A stretch of DNA of 64,000 nt, taken from assembly GCA_002452815.1 (NCBI GenBank), contig DKFM01000003.1, positions 204,447 to 268,446 on the forward strand, in the 5' to 3' direction. Positions 45,764 to 55,097 of the stretch are shown one piece after another (position 1 is the stretch's first letter; each line of letters begins with the position of its first letter). Source of the stretch: Rhodobacteraceae bacterium UBA6796. GTDB taxonomy: Bacteria > Pseudomonadota > Alphaproteobacteria > Rhodobacterales > Rhodobacteraceae. A program made the position numbers and the translations under genes. Below the pieces are notes generated by a model. That model did not search any database. It saw only the letters and a program-made list of their open reading frames with translations, and was not told the origin of the DNA.

Positions 45764-47563
45764 ATGACCCAGCTCGATCACATCCGCAATTTCTCCATCG
45801 TGGCGCATATCGACCACGGCAAATCCACCCTCGCCGACCGGCTGATCCAGCTCACCGGCACGGTGGCTGCGCGCGACATGAAGGCGCAGATGCTCGACTC
45901 GATGGATATCGAGCGCGAGCGGGGCATCACCATCAAGGCCAACACGGTGCGGATCGAATATCCCGCCAAGGATGGCCAGACCTATATTCTGAACCTGATC
46001 GATACCCCCGGCCATGTCGACTTCGCCTATGAGGTCAGCCGGTCGATGCGCGCGGTCGAGGGATCGCTGCTGGTCGTCGACGCAAGTCAGGGGGTCGAGG
46101 CGCAGACGCTCGCCAACGTTTATCAAGCGATCGACGCGGGCCACGAAATCGTGCCCGTGCTGAACAAGATCGACCTGCCCGCGGCTGAGCCTGACCGGGT
46201 CAAGGAACAGATCGAGGATGTGATCGGCATTGACGCGTCCGACGCGATTCCGATTTCCGCCAAATCGGGTCTGGGCATTCCCGACGTTCTGGAAGCCATC
46301 GTCACCCGTCTGCCGCCGCCGAAAGGCGACCGCGACGCCCCCCTGAAGGCGATGCTGGTAGACAGCTGGTATGACAGCTATCTGGGCGTCGTCGTGATGA
46401 TCCGGGTGATGGACGGCGTCATCCGCAAGGGCGACAAGATCAAGATGATGCAGACCGGCGCGGTCTATGGCATCGACAAGCTGTCGGTGCTGAAACCGCA
46501 GATGGTCGATATTGCCGAACTCGGGCCCGGCGAGATTGGTGTGTTCACCGCCTCGATCAAGCAGGTGCGCGACACCCGCGTCGGTGACACGATCACGCAT
46601 GAGAAGAAACCCTGCGCCGCCGCTCTGCCGGGGTTCAAACCGGCGCAGCCGGTGGTGTTCTGCGGGCTGTTTCCGGTCGATGCGAATGATTTCGAACCGC
46701 TGCGCGACGCGATCGAGAAGCTGGCGCTGAACGATGCCTCGTTCAGCTATGAAATGGAAACCTCGGCCGCGCTTGGCTTCGGCTTCCGCTGCGGCTTCCT
46801 TGGCCTGCTGCACCTCGAGGTGATCCGCGACCGTCTGGAACGCGAATATGACCTTGATCTGATCACCACCGCGCCGTCGGTCGTGTTCAAGCTGCATATG
46901 AAGGACGGCGAGGTGCGCGACCTGCACAACCCCGCCGACATGCCCGACCTGACGCTGGTCGACCATATCGAAGAGCCGCGGATCAAGGCCACGATCATGG
47001 TGCCCGACGAATATCTGGGCGATGTTCTGAAACTGTGTCAGGACCGGCGCGGCATCCAGATGGACCTGACCTATGCCGGTTCCCGCGCGATGGTGGTCTA
47101 TGACCTGCCGCTGGCCGAGGTGGTGTTCGACTTCTACGACCGGCTGAAATCGGTCACCAAGGGCTATGCCAGCTTCGACTACCAGATCTCGGGCTATCGC
47201 GAGGATTTCCTGGTGAAAATGTCGATTCTGGTGAACGACGAGCCGGTCGATGCGCTCTCGATCATGGTGCATCGCGACCGGGCCGAGGCCCGGGGCCGCG
47301 CGATGGTAGAAAAGCTGAAAGAGCTGATCCCGCGGCACATGTTCAAGATCCCGATCCAGGCCGCCATCGGCGCCCGCGTGATCGCCCGCGAAACGCTGTC
47401 GGCGATGCGCAAGGACGTGACCGCGAAATGTTATGGCGGTGACGCGACCCGGAAGAAGAAGCTGCTTGAGAAGCAGAAGGCCGGGAAGAAGAAGATGCGC
47501 CAGTTCGGCAAGGTCGAGATCCCGCAGACCGCGTTCATCTCGGCGCTGAAAATGGATAACTGA
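45764..47563 (+). CDS. lepA: Elongation factor 4 (LepA)
   Basis: 599 aa, the standard EF4 length. Translational GTPase: G1 [16 protein letters not shown]2/G3 [12 protein letters not shown] and [13 protein letters not shown]4 NKIDLP, G5 SAKSG. The LepA-specific C-terminal domain ends with [20 protein letters not shown] and [18 protein letters not shown]. It back-translocates or remodels stalled ribosomes, especially under high salt or low temperature. Terminator downstream; its short upstream spacer has no clear SD. Confidence 0.98.
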   Translation: MTQLDHIRNFSIVAHIDHGKSTLADRLIQLTGTVAARDMKAQMLDSMDIERERGITIKANTVRIEYPAKDGQTYILNLIDTPGHVDFAYEVSRSMRAVEGSLLVVDASQGVEAQTLANVYQAIDAGHEIVPVLNKIDLPAAEPDRVKEQIEDVIGIDASDAIPISAKSGLGIPDVLEAIVTRLPPPKGDRDAPLKAMLVDSWYDSYLGVVVMIRVMDGVIRKGDKIKMMQTGAVYGIDKLSVLKPQMVDIAELGPGEIGVFTASIKQVRDTRVGDTITHEKKPCAAALPGFKPAQPVVFCGLFPVDANDFEPLRDAIEKLALNDASFSYEMETSAALGFGFRCGFLGLLHLEVIRDRLEREYDLDLITTAPSVVFKLHMKDGEVRDLHNPADMPDLTLVDHIEEPRIKATIMVPDEYLGDVLKLCQDRRGIQMDLTYAGSRAMVVYDLPLAEVVFDFYDRLKSVTKGYASFDYQISGYREDFLVKMSILVNDEPVDALSIMVHRDRAEARGRAMVEKLKELIPRHMFKIPIQAAIGARVIARETLSAMRKDVTAKCYGGDATRKKKLLEKQKAGKKKMRQFGKVEIPQTAFISALKMDN

Positions 47564-47569
47564 GTCTTT

Positions 47570-47602
47570 CGCCCCGCCGTTGTGCGGGGCGATTTCTTTC
47601 TT
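47570..47602 (+). terminator. Terminator of lepA
   Basis: CGCCCCGC (47570-47577) and GCGGGGCG (47584-47591) pair perfectly around CGTTGT, seven bases after the stop, followed by ATTTCTTTCTT. Confidence 0.9.
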
Positions 47603-47641
47603 GCCTGTGTATTGTGCAAGGCAAGGCATCCCCCTGAAATC

Positions 47642-47713
47642 TTGCGTAAGTTTGTGGCGCCGCTGGTTCTCTGGTGGTGCTTTGGCTGAAATTAATTTGC
47701 GTATACGCAAATT
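47642..47713. promoter_or_regulatory. Operator region of the XRE-cupin regulator
   Basis: AATTTGCGTATACGCAAATT at 47694-47713 is a perfect 20-base palindrome, 41 bp upstream of the regulator's ATG. The same half-site TTGCGTA recurs alone at 47642-47648, 55 bp (about five helical turns) from the one at 47697. This is the layout of an autoregulatory operator with an auxiliary site. Confidence 0.65.
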
Positions 47714-47753
47714 TTTCTCACATATGGTGGAAACCCCCGGAGCGGAGCCCGCC

Positions 47754-48371
47754 ATGTGGAAGACGATCCAGCAAGACATACCCGACAGCCTGCCTAACCC
47801 CCCGGAGCCGCTGGCCCTGGGCGATAACCTGCGGGCGATCCGGCTTGACCGGGGCCTGACGCTGACTGCACTTGCCGCGCAAAGCGGGGTGTCGGCGGCC
47901 AGCCTGTCGCGGATCGAGGGGGCGCAGTTGTCGCCGACTTTCGATGTGCTGGTGAAGATCTGCAAAGGGCTGGATCTGGCGATCCCTGAACTGCTGAACT
48001 ACCGCCGGATGCAACGGCTTTCGGGCTGGCGTTCGCTTGCGCGGGCGGGGCAGGGGCGGGTGATCGAAACCCCGCAGTATCGGCTTGAACCGCTGTGCGA
48101 CGACGTTGCGGCCAAGCCCTATCTGGTGTTTCGCGCCACGATTCTGGCGCGCAGCCTTGAGGCTTTCGAAGCGCTGCAAAGCCACCCGGGCCAGGAACAG
48201 ATCGTCGTGCAAAGCGGGCGTGTGCGGGTTCACACCGAACATTACGCCCCCGTCGATCTGGGCCCCGGCGACAGTTTCGCCTTCGACAGTGCGATGGGCC
48301 ATGCGCTGATTTCCCTCAGCGATGCCCCGGCCGAAGTTCTGTGGGTCTGCGACCTGCACGAGACCCCCTGA
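47754..48371 (+). CDS. XRE-cupin transcriptional regulator
   Basis: 205 aa from ATG 47754 (GGAG nine bases upstream); ATG 47724 would add ten residues. N-terminal helix-turn-helix (about residues 22-78: LGDNLRAIRLDRGLTLTALA, SGVSAASLSRIEGAQLSPTF, CKGLDLAIPELL) and a C-terminal cupin (about 135-200: SHPGQEQIVVQSGRVRVHTE, DLGPGDSFAFDSAMGHAL). This PuuR/SutR-like family binds a small amine or amino acid in the cupin. It is the first gene of a plus-strand operon with the next two enzymes, 10 and 6 bp apart, and has a palindromic operator. Confidence 0.9.
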   Translation: MWKTIQQDIPDSLPNPPEPLALGDNLRAIRLDRGLTLTALAAQSGVSAASLSRIEGAQLSPTFDVLVKICKGLDLAIPELLNYRRMQRLSGWRSLARAGQGRVIETPQYRLEPLCDDVAAKPYLVFRATILARSLEAFEALQSHPGQEQIVVQSGRVRVHTEHYAPVDLGPGDSFAFDSAMGHALISLSDAPAEVLWVCDLHETP

Positions 48372-48381
48372 GGAGAGACAG

Positions 48382-49641
48382 ATGCAAGATGATCCGATCG
48401 TGGTGATCGGCGCGGGGGTCATCGGCACGATGACTGCGCGCGCCTTGGCGAAACGGGGCAGGCGGGTGACCGTGATCGAGCGGTTGCCGGGCCCCGCGCA
48501 GCTGTGTTCGCGCGGCAATGCCGGGATCATGGCCGTGGGCCATGCCAAGGCCTGGGCCGAGCCCGCGGCGATTCCGGCACTGGGGCAGGCGCTGCTGGGG
48601 CGGGCGCCGGGCATTCGGGTGACGCGGCTGATGGACCCGGCACTGTGGCGCTGGGGTGTGGAATTCCTGCGCCACTGCACCACCGCTGCGAACAAGGTGA
48701 ATACCGACAGGGAGCGGCGGCTGAGCCGCTATAGCCGCGACATGTTGCACGCCGCCGAGGCCGAGATGGGCCTGCCTGCCGCAACCTGGCATGCGGGCGC
48801 GCTTTATCTGTTTCAGGATGCCGCGCAGTTTCGCAATTATGCCGCCAAGGTCGGCGCGGGGGCCGAAATCACTGCGCTGAGCCGCGATGACCTGATTGCG
48901 CGCGAACCCGGGCTGGCGGCGATGCGCGACCGGCTGGCGGGGGGCTTGCTCAGCCGGATTGATTCTGTCGGCGATTGCCATCTGTTCACCGGGCGCACCG
49001 CGGCTTGGGCGGCCGAAAACGGCGTCGAATTTCGCTATGACACCGATGTCACCGGGTTTACCCGTGCGAATGGCCGGATCACGGCGGTGCAGACCGATGC
49101 GGGGCCGATTGCCTGCGCGGGGGTGGTGCTGGCGACCGGGGTCGAGACGCCAGATCTGACCCGGCCGCTGGGCTTTGCGCCGGCGATCTATCCGGTCAAG
49201 GGGTATTCGGGCACCTGGCGGATCACCGACCCCGCGGGCGTGCCGAAGCTGCCCTTCGTCGATGAAACCGAATTGCTGGCAGTGGCCAATTACGGCGACC
49301 GGCTGCGGGTCACGGCGATTGCCGAATTCGCCGGGCGCGACCGCAGCCTGCCTGCCGATCGCGTGAAGCTGCTGGATGCGTATGTGCGGCGCAGTTTTGG
49401 CGCGGCGGTCGATCTGGACCACCCGGAATTCTGGACGGGCCTGCGCCCGACCACGCCCGCCGGACCGCCCTATCTGGGGCGGGTGCGTCGGTTCGAAAAT
49501 CTTTGGATCAATGCCGGTCATGGCCAGCTTGGCTGGACGATGAGCCTGGGCGCCGCAGAAATTCTGGCGCAGGCGATGGCTGGTGAACCCCCGGCGCTGC
49601 GCGATGTGTCGTCGCGTGCGCGCTGGCTTGAGGCTCTGTGA
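48382..49641 (+). CDS. FAD-dependent D-amino-acid dehydrogenase (DadA-like)
   Basis: 419 aa from ATG 48382 (SD AGGAGAGA). N-terminal Rossmann fold PIVVIGAGVIGTMTARALAK with the ribose-binding acid in VTVIERL; substrate domain with SRGNAGIMAVGHAKAWAEP; C-terminal GLRPTTPAGPPYLGRV and WINAGHGQLGWTMSLGAAEI, all typical of DadA/DAO enzymes that oxidise D-amino acids to keto- or imino-acids and reduce the quinone pool. Its place beside a ketimine reductase and the lysine/pipecolate genes suggests D-lysine or a related cyclisable D-amino acid as substrate; that is inference. Confidence 0.87.
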   Translation: MQDDPIVVIGAGVIGTMTARALAKRGRRVTVIERLPGPAQLCSRGNAGIMAVGHAKAWAEPAAIPALGQALLGRAPGIRVTRLMDPALWRWGVEFLRHCTTAANKVNTDRERRLSRYSRDMLHAAEAEMGLPAATWHAGALYLFQDAAQFRNYAAKVGAGAEITALSRDDLIAREPGLAAMRDRLAGGLLSRIDSVGDCHLFTGRTAAWAAENGVEFRYDTDVTGFTRANGRITAVQTDAGPIACAGVVLATGVETPDLTRPLGFAPAIYPVKGYSGTWRITDPAGVPKLPFVDETELLAVANYGDRLRVTAIAEFAGRDRSLPADRVKLLDAYVRRSFGAAVDLDHPEFWTGLRPTTPAGPPYLGRVRRFENLWINAGHGQLGWTMSLGAAEILAQAMAGEPPALRDVSSRARWLEAL

Positions 49642-49647
49642 GGTGAC

Positions 49648-50583
49648 ATGCAGGTTTTGACGCTGGAAGAGACACGCGCCGCGCTGCCGTTCGGGCCGCT
49701 GATCGACGCGCTGGATGCAGGATTTCGTGCGGGCGCCGAGGTGCCGCTGCGCCACCATCACCCGATGGTCAACCCCGGTGCCGCCGATGACATGCTGCTG
49801 CTGATGCCCGCATGGCAGGCGGCGGGCTGGGGCGGGGTGAAAATCGTCAATGTCCATCCGGGCAACGCCGGGCGCGGGCTGCCCGCGATCGCGTCAAGCT
49901 ATATCCTGTTCGATCGGGTGACCGGCGCGCACAAGTTGTTGCTCGATGGTGGCGAGTTGACCGCGCGGCGCACGGCGGCGGCCTCGGCACTGGCGGCGCG
50001 CAGGCTGGCGCGACCCGACAGCCGCCGTCACCTGATCGTGGGGGCGGGGCGTGTCGGCGCCAATCTGGCACAGGCCTATCGCGCCGCGCTGCCCATCGAG
50101 GCGGTGGAAGTCTGGAGCCGCACCGCGGCTTCGGCCGAAGCGCTTGCCGCCGATCTGCGCGCGCAGGGCATTCCCGCGGTGGCCGCGCCCGATCTGCAAG
50201 CCGCCGTGGGCCGCGCCGATATCGTGTCCTGTGCGACGCTGTCGCGAACGCCGCTGATCCATGGTGACTGGCTGCATCCGGGCCAGCATATCGACCTGAT
50301 CGGATCGTTCACCCCCGAGATGCGCGAGGCCGACGACAGGGCGCTGCAACGTGCGCGGATATTTCTGGATACCGATCATGCGCGCATCGAAAGCGGCGAT
50401 ATCGCGCTGCCGCTGGCTTCGGGCGCGATCACCGAGGCGGATATCGAAGGCACGCTCGAAGCGTTGTGCCGTGATAACAGGCACCCGCGCCGCGGCCCCG
50501 GCGAGATAACGCTGTTCAAGGGGGTAGGCTCGGCCGTCGAGGACCTGAGCGCGGCGATCCTGGCCTGGGACAGTCTGGCGTGA
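49648..50583 (+). CDS. Ornithine cyclodeaminase / ketimine reductase family protein
   Basis: 311 aa of the OCD/mu-crystallin family. The substrate part has ARNH-like DMLLLMPAWQAAGWGGVKIV and GGELTARRTAAASALAARRL; the NAD(P)-binding fold is HLIVGAGRVGANLAQAY (about residues 130-146); GDWLHPGQHIDLIGSFTPEM contains the catalytic aspartate region; LFKGVGSAVEDLSAAIL ends it. Members either cyclise ornithine to proline or reduce cyclic ketimines such as delta1-piperideine-2-carboxylate to L-pipecolate. The neighbourhood favours the ketimine reductase reading. Starts six bases after the DadA-like gene. Confidence 0.88.
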   Translation: MQVLTLEETRAALPFGPLIDALDAGFRAGAEVPLRHHHPMVNPGAADDMLLLMPAWQAAGWGGVKIVNVHPGNAGRGLPAIASSYILFDRVTGAHKLLLDGGELTARRTAAASALAARRLARPDSRRHLIVGAGRVGANLAQAYRAALPIEAVEVWSRTAASAEALAADLRAQGIPAVAAPDLQAAVGRADIVSCATLSRTPLIHGDWLHPGQHIDLIGSFTPEMREADDRALQRARIFLDTDHARIESGDIALPLASGAITEADIEGTLEALCRDNRHPRRGPGEITLFKGVGSAVEDLSAAILAWDSLA

Positions 50584-50586
50584 AGA

Positions 50587-51501
50587 TCAGCCTGCCGCCC
50601 GCGCCGCTTCGAAGGCGCGGGTCTCGGCGCTGAGCCAGGTGCAGAACAACCGCAGCGGTTCATAACTTTCCTGATCGCGCGGCCAGCACAGGTAATAGGC
50701 CTCGTCCGAGCGCATCGGCGCATCAAGCGCGCGCACCAGACGCCCGGCCGCGATTTCATCTTCGATCAGAAAGGTCGGCAGCAGCGCCACGCCCATGCCC
50801 GCCGCGGCCGCTTGTGCGGCGGTGGCGAACTGGTCGAACAGCATGCCGTGGACATTTTGCGCATCGACACCGTTGCGCAGGAAATACTTCTCCCAGGCGT
50901 CCGGGCGCGAAGTCAGGTGCAACAGCGGTGCGGCGCGCAGATCGGCCGGTGTGGCAAAACCAAACCGCGCGGCCATTTCCGGCGCACAGGCCGGCACCAC
51001 ATCTTCGCCCATCAGATAGGCGGAATCGGCCCCGGGCCAGTCGGTGCGGCCGAAATGAATTGCCGCATCCACCGCCTCGGTCGAGAAGTCGAACTGCGTC
51101 AGCCGGGTCACAAGATTGATCGTGATGCCCGGATTTTCGGCCAGAAACGCGGGCAGCCGCGGCGCCAGCCAGCGCGTGCCGAAAGTGGGCAGGATCGCCA
51201 GCGACAGCGTGCCCCCATGGGGATTGGCGCGCAGGTTCATCGACGCCTGCGAGATTTTCTGCAACGCCTCGCGCACCTCGCGGGCGTAGGACACGCCGCC
51301 CAGTGTCAGCCGGATCGTCTGCTTCTCGCGGTGAAACAGGGTGGTGCCCAGCTGTTCCTCCAGCGCGCGGATCTGCCGTGACACCGCGCTTTGCGTCAGC
51401 GACAGCTCTTGCGCGGCGCCGGTGATGGATTGCAGGCGCGCCGCCGCCTCGAACGCCTGCAACAGCGACAGAGAGGGCAGAAAGCGACGCGGGGTTTTCA
51501 T
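50587..51501 (-). CDS. LysR-family transcriptional regulator
   Basis: 304 aa from ATG 51501, just before the conserved helix-turn-helix (RFLPSLSLLQAFEAAARLQS, AAQELSLTQSAVSRQIRALE, LGTTLFHREKQTIRLT). The C-terminal effector domain (about residues 95-300) has TLSLAILPTFGTRWLAPRLP, the GcvA-like subgroup pattern. It is convergent with the ketimine reductase gene and downstream of the ABC permease in the same direction, so it may be the locus-specific activator, responding to a pathway intermediate. Confidence 0.9.
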   Translation of the reverse strand: MKTPRRFLPSLSLLQAFEAAARLQSITGAAQELSLTQSAVSRQIRALEEQLGTTLFHREKQTIRLTLGGVSYAREVREALQKISQASMNLRANPHGGTLSLAILPTFGTRWLAPRLPAFLAENPGITINLVTRLTQFDFSTEAVDAAIHFGRTDWPGADSAYLMGEDVVPACAPEMAARFGFATPADLRAAPLLHLTSRPDAWEKYFLRNGVDAQNVHGMLFDQFATAAQAAAAGMGVALLPTFLIEDEIAAGRLVRALDAPMRSDEAYYLCWPRDQESYEPLRLFCTWLSAETRAFEAARAAG

Positions 51502-51576
51502 CAGCAGGGCTCCGATCTGGTCGCGCCTGATGTCGCCCGGGTGTCGCGCCGAGACAAGCATTTTCTGTGCCTCTTT

Positions 51577-52242
51577 TCAGACCGCCAGCCGCCGCAGGAT
51601 GCGGGTTTCGACACGGCCGACGATGCGGGTCAGCGGGAAGGCCACGGTGAAATAGATGATCGCGATGGCGGTCAGCATCTCGACCGGGCGCCCGGTGCGG
51701 TTGGCGATGGACGAGCCGATGAACATCAGATCCGCCATCCCCACCGCCGAGATCAGCGCGCTTTCCTTGAACAGCGCAACCGCGTTCGACAGAAGCGTGG
51801 GGATCGCGCGCAGCAGGGCCTGCGGCAGCACCACCCAGATCGCAAGCCGCAGTCCGGTGATCCCCAGGGCGCGGCAGGTGTCATATTGCTCGCGCGGGAT
51901 GGATTTCAGCGCCGCGCGGAAGGTCTCGGACGTGATCGCCCCGGCATAGAGCGACAGGCTCAGCACGGCCGAAATGAAGTTCCCGGGTTCGGCCCCGATC
52001 AGCATCGGCAGACAGTAGAAGATCCAGAACAGTTGAATCAGAACCGGGGTGCCGCGGAACAGTTCGACATAGAAAATCGCCACCGCGCGCACCGGCATCA
52101 ACCGCGAGCGCCGCGCCTGCGAGGTCACGAACCCAAGTGCGATGCCTATGGCCAGACAGATCAATGTCAGCCGCAGGCTGGTGCCCAGCCCGATCAGCAG
52201 TGCATCCCAGTATTTGAACGGGATCGTCGGATCGAAATGCAT
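51577..52242 (-). CDS. Amino acid ABC transporter permease (second)
   Basis: 221 aa, HisMQ family. About five membrane helices, with the ATPase-contact EAA loop SETFRAALKSIPREQYDTCR (about residues 95-114) followed by ALGITGLRLAIWVVLPQALL. FYVELFRGTPVLIQLFWIFY is the family signature. It pairs with the permease gene ten bases upstream to form the membrane channel of a polar amino-acid importer. Confidence 0.93.
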   Translation of the reverse strand: MHFDPTIPFKYWDALLIGLGTSLRLTLICLAIGIALGFVTSQARRSRLMPVRAVAIFYVELFRGTPVLIQLFWIFYCLPMLIGAEPGNFISAVLSLSLYAGAITSETFRAALKSIPREQYDTCRALGITGLRLAIWVVLPQALLRAIPTLLSNAVALFKESALISAVGMADLMFIGSSIANRTGRPVEMLTAIAIIYFTVAFPLTRIVGRVETRILRRLAV

Positions 52243-52252
52243 GCTGCTCTCC

Positions 52253-52921
52253 TCAGGCCTGAACGCGGTCGAACCGCGCCTCGATACGTTGCACGATCAG
52301 CGAGATCGGCGCCGAAATCGCGAAATAGATCGCCGCGACCACGGTATAGGTCTCGATCGGGCGGTAGGTTTCGGTGGCCAGCATCTTGCCCTCGTACATC
52401 AGGTCCGGGATCGCCACGAGCGCGACCAGCGCGCTTTGCTGAAAGATCGTGATGCCATTGGTCATCAACACCGGCAGGGCCGCGCGCAGGGCATGGGGCA
52501 GCACGACGTGGCGCACCCGGCTCCAGCCGCCAAGCCCCAGCGCCGCGCAGGCATCGTATTGTTCGCGCGGCACCGACTGGATCGCGGCGCGGTATCCTTC
52601 GGCGTTGAACGCCGCCAGGTTCAGCCCCAGCGCCAGCACGCCCATCACCATCGGATCGACGAACAGGTTGAACAGGATCGGCACGCAGTAAAAGAACCAG
52701 ACGACCTGGATCAGCACGGGAGTGCAGCGGAACAGCTCGACCAAGGCCGTGGCAGGCAGGCGCAGCACCGGCATCCGGGCGCGCAGCATCAGCGCAATCG
52801 CGAACCCTGCGGTCAGCCCGATCAGATTGGCCAGCCCGGTCAGTTCCAGCGAGACCAGCAAGCCTTGACCCAGCTTGTCGAGATTTTGCCAGACATAGAA
52901 AAACTGCAGCTCGTAACCCAT
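52253..52921 (-). CDS. Amino acid ABC transporter permease (first)
   Basis: 222 aa, HisMQ family, with LVELFRCTPVLIQVVWFFYC and the EAA loop AEGYRAAIQSVPREQYDACA followed by ALGLGGWSRVRHVVLPHAL. About five membrane helices. It lies three bases after the ATPase gene and ten bases before the second permease, so the operon order is binding protein, ATPase, permease, permease. Confidence 0.93.
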   Translation of the reverse strand: MGYELQFFYVWQNLDKLGQGLLVSLELTGLANLIGLTAGFAIALMLRARMPVLRLPATALVELFRCTPVLIQVVWFFYCVPILFNLFVDPMVMGVLALGLNLAAFNAEGYRAAIQSVPREQYDACAALGLGGWSRVRHVVLPHALRAALPVLMTNGITIFQQSALVALVAIPDLMYEGKMLATETYRPIETYTVVAAIYFAISAPISLIVQRIEARFDRVQA

Positions 52922-52924
52922 GGC

Positions 52925-53680
52925 TCATTTCTTCCTGGCAAAGACGCGCTCGACGAATTCGCGGGTGCGGGCGACCTGCGGGTTGTCCAGCACCTGTTCG
53001 GGCGGGCCGTCCTCGACCACCACGCCACCCGCGGCAAACACCACGCGACTGGCGATGTTGCGGGCGAAATGCATGTCGTGGGTCACGATCATCATCGGCA
53101 TGCCATGATCGGCCAGTTCCATCATCACCGCCTCGACCTCGGCCACCAGTTCGGGGTCGAGCGCCGAGGTCACCTCGTCGAACAGCAGCAGGTCGGGATC
53201 GAGCATCAGTGCCCGGGCAATCGCCACGCGCTGTTTCTGGCCGCCCGACAGTTGCGAGGGATAGGCGCGCGCTTTCGCCGCCAGCCCGAACCGTTCGAGC
53301 AGCGCCATCGCCTTGGCCTCGGCCCGGGGAATGCCGCGGGTCTTCACCGGCGCCAGCGTCAGGTTGCGCAGGATGTCCAGATGCGGAAACAGCGTATAGT
53401 GCTGAAACACCATGCCGACGCGGGCTTGCAATTTGTGGTCGATCTTGGTCTTGCCGCCATCGCGCAGAATATAGGGTTTGCCATCCAGATAGACATCGCC
53501 GCCGGTGATGTCCTCCAGCCCCATCACGATGCGCAGAAGCGTCGATTTGCCCCCGCCCGAGGGGCCGATGATGACTAGCCGGTCGCCCCGGTCCATCGCA
53601 AGGCTGAGCCCCTTGAAGATGTCCAGATCGCCATAGGATTTGTGCAGATTGTGAATTTTAAGGAGCTTGTCCTGAACCAT
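52925..53680 (-). CDS. Amino acid ABC transporter ATP-binding protein
   Basis: 251 aa, GlnQ/HisP-like. Walker A IIGPSGGGKSTLLRIVMG (about residues 37-54), signature YPSQLSGGQKQRVAIARALM, Walker B LLLFDEVTSALDPELVAEVE, switch histidine in MIVTHDMHFARN. The Asp/Glu of Walker B is intact. It energises the two permeases. A small hairpin lies between it and the binding-protein gene upstream. SD AAGGAG is in the 5' leader but spaced beyond the optimum. Confidence 0.95.
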   Translation of the reverse strand: MVQDKLLKIHNLHKSYGDLDIFKGLSLAMDRGDRLVIIGPSGGGKSTLLRIVMGLEDITGGDVYLDGKPYILRDGGKTKIDHKLQARVGMVFQHYTLFPHLDILRNLTLAPVKTRGIPRAEAKAMALLERFGLAAKARAYPSQLSGGQKQRVAIARALMLDPDLLLFDEVTSALDPELVAEVEAVMMELADHGMPMMIVTHDMHFARNIASRVVFAAGGVVVEDGPPEQVLDNPQVARTREFVERVFARKK

Positions 53681-53709
53681 CGTCTTCGTCGCTTTGCACC
53701 AAGGGTGAA

Positions 53710-53730
53710 GGCGGGGGGCAGGCCCCCGCC
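53710..53730 (-). terminator. Hairpin between the binding protein and the rest of the ABC operon
   Basis: GGCGGGGG (53710-53717) and CCCCCGCC (53723-53730) form an eight-pair stem with a GCAGG loop. No T-run follows, so it is more likely a 3' stabiliser or partial terminator that keeps the binding-protein message in excess. Confidence 0.5.
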
Positions 53731-53737
53731 GCCGAGG

Positions 53738-54571
53738 TCACTGGCCCTCGGCCAGAACCTGTTGCACGGCCTTGTCGACCAGCCGGTCGACCTGACCTGT
53801 CGCCACCTTCTCTTCGATGAAGATGTTCAGCGCGGCCACGTCCTTGGCCGGGAAGGCCGCGTTCAGGCCAAAACCCACGCCCTGTTTGGCAATCGCAGGG
53901 GTCGGCGCCATCGCCACGGCCCAATCCTTGTTCGCCTCGACGAACAGGCGGTTGGTGTCGGACGGATCGGCCAGCACATCGGCGCGGCGCGACATCACCG
54001 CAAGGCGCGCCTCGTCCGAAGACGGCAGGCGCAGGATCGTGGCGTTCTGGATCAGCGGCGAAACCGATTTGTCCATCGCGGTGCCCGACGCCACGGCGAT
54101 CGTCATGCCCGCGACGTCGAAATCGGCCAGGCTTTGGGCATCGGCGGGCACTTTCGGATTGGCCTTGTTGTAGACCAGCGTGACCTCATAGGGCACGGCA
54201 GGCTCCGAAAAGGTGACGGCCAGCGCGCGGGTCGGCGTGCGGTTCAGCGCCAGCGACATGTCCCATTTGCCCGCCTGCAGCCCGGCCACGATATTGTCCC
54301 AGGTGGTGTCGACGAATTCGACCGGGACATTCAGCACCTCTTCGCCGAACTGGCGGCACAGGTCGGCGAAGAAGCCGGAATAGTCGCCGGTCACCGGGTC
54401 GCGCATGACATAGGGCGGATAGACGGCGGCGCCGCAGCGCAGCTTGCCCGCAGCCTGCACACCACCCCAGCCGTCCTCGGGCGATCCGGCGATGGCGGGG
54501 GTTTGCAGGGCTGCGGCAAGGGCCAGCCCAAGGGCAAGGCTGCGAAGCGGGAATTGGAACGGGTTGATCAC
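53738..54571 (-). CDS. Periplasmic polar amino-acid binding protein of the ABC importer
   Basis: 277 aa starting at GTG 54571, which has GGGAGA six bases upstream; no ATG is available in frame near the signal sequence. Residues 1-27 form a signal peptide (LRSLALGLALAAALQTPAIA). Mature type II binding protein: KLRCGAAVYPPYVMRDPVTG, the specificity segment FFADLCRQFGEEVLNVPVEF, TTWDNIVAGLQAGKWDMSLA and EPAVPYEVTLVYN. It captures an amino acid for the adjacent permeases. Divergent from the pipecolate-oxidase-like gene, with a long shared regulatory spacer, so uptake and catabolism are probably co-regulated. Confidence 0.92.
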   Translation of the reverse strand: MINPFQFPLRSLALGLALAAALQTPAIAGSPEDGWGGVQAAGKLRCGAAVYPPYVMRDPVTGDYSGFFADLCRQFGEEVLNVPVEFVDTTWDNIVAGLQAGKWDMSLALNRTPTRALAVTFSEPAVPYEVTLVYNKANPKVPADAQSLADFDVAGMTIAVASGTAMDKSVSPLIQNATILRLPSSDEARLAVMSRRADVLADPSDTNRLFVEANKDWAVAMAPTPAIAKQGVGFGLNAAFPAKDVAALNIFIEEKVATGQVDRLVDKAVQQVLAEGQ

Positions 54572-55097
54572 GGGCGGTCTCCCTGTTGGGGTGTTATGGG
54601 TCTCGCCCGGGCCGGTGGGCGGCGGGCTTGGCATCAGAACGGGGCCGGAAAAGGGGTGGGGACAATCAACCGATAGGCAAAAGATCATTCTTTTTTGGAA
54701 TGATCTTTTGGCGTTCCCTTGAAAGGCAGAGGTTTTTTGCTGCGTTGCGGCGTTCCGCGCGCAGGTATTGTTTTCATGGATTTTCCAGGTGCATGATTTT
54801 TGGGCGGATTTTGCGCGAGAATGATTGCTTCTCGATCTCTTGCTGAAAAGCGATGTTTTGCATGGGTATGGGCGTCCGAGGGGCCTTTGCGCGGCTGGTG
54901 TCCCTGTTTCGGGGCATGTTGTGGGGATGCGTGCACGCGGAAAGGCCCTCTCGGTTTCTGCGGGTCTGGCAGGGGGCGCCTTCGCATTCCGCAATGGAAT
55001 GATGTCAGGCGCACACGGAACTGGCCTTCCGGGGCGTTTTGGGGCACTTCAAAAAGGCGCGGCACTGTCGCCGCAGATTTCTTGTCGGAGCCCGATG
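54572..55097. other. 526-bp divergent regulatory region of the importer and oxidase genes
   Basis: This spacer is AT-rich from about 54680 to 54870, unlike its GC-rich ends, and is probably where both promoters and the regulator sites lie. It holds a 13-pair inverted repeat (54678-54710, listed separately), a smaller one CGAGAA-N7-TTCTCG around 54816-54834, and ATG-N4-CAT-type elements near 54853. I cannot choose promoters with confidence. No coding frame in it looks real. Confidence 0.55.
54678..54710. promoter_or_regulatory. Long inverted repeat, candidate operator
   Basis: CAAAAGATCATTC (54678-54690) and GAATGATCTTTTG (54698-54710) are perfect 13-base arms around TTTTTTG. It lies 107 bp upstream of the binding-protein GTG. 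AT-rich arms and absence of a T tract beyond the stem favour a protein-binding site over a terminator. The nearby LysR or XRE-cupin regulator is the obvious candidate. Confidence 0.55.
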
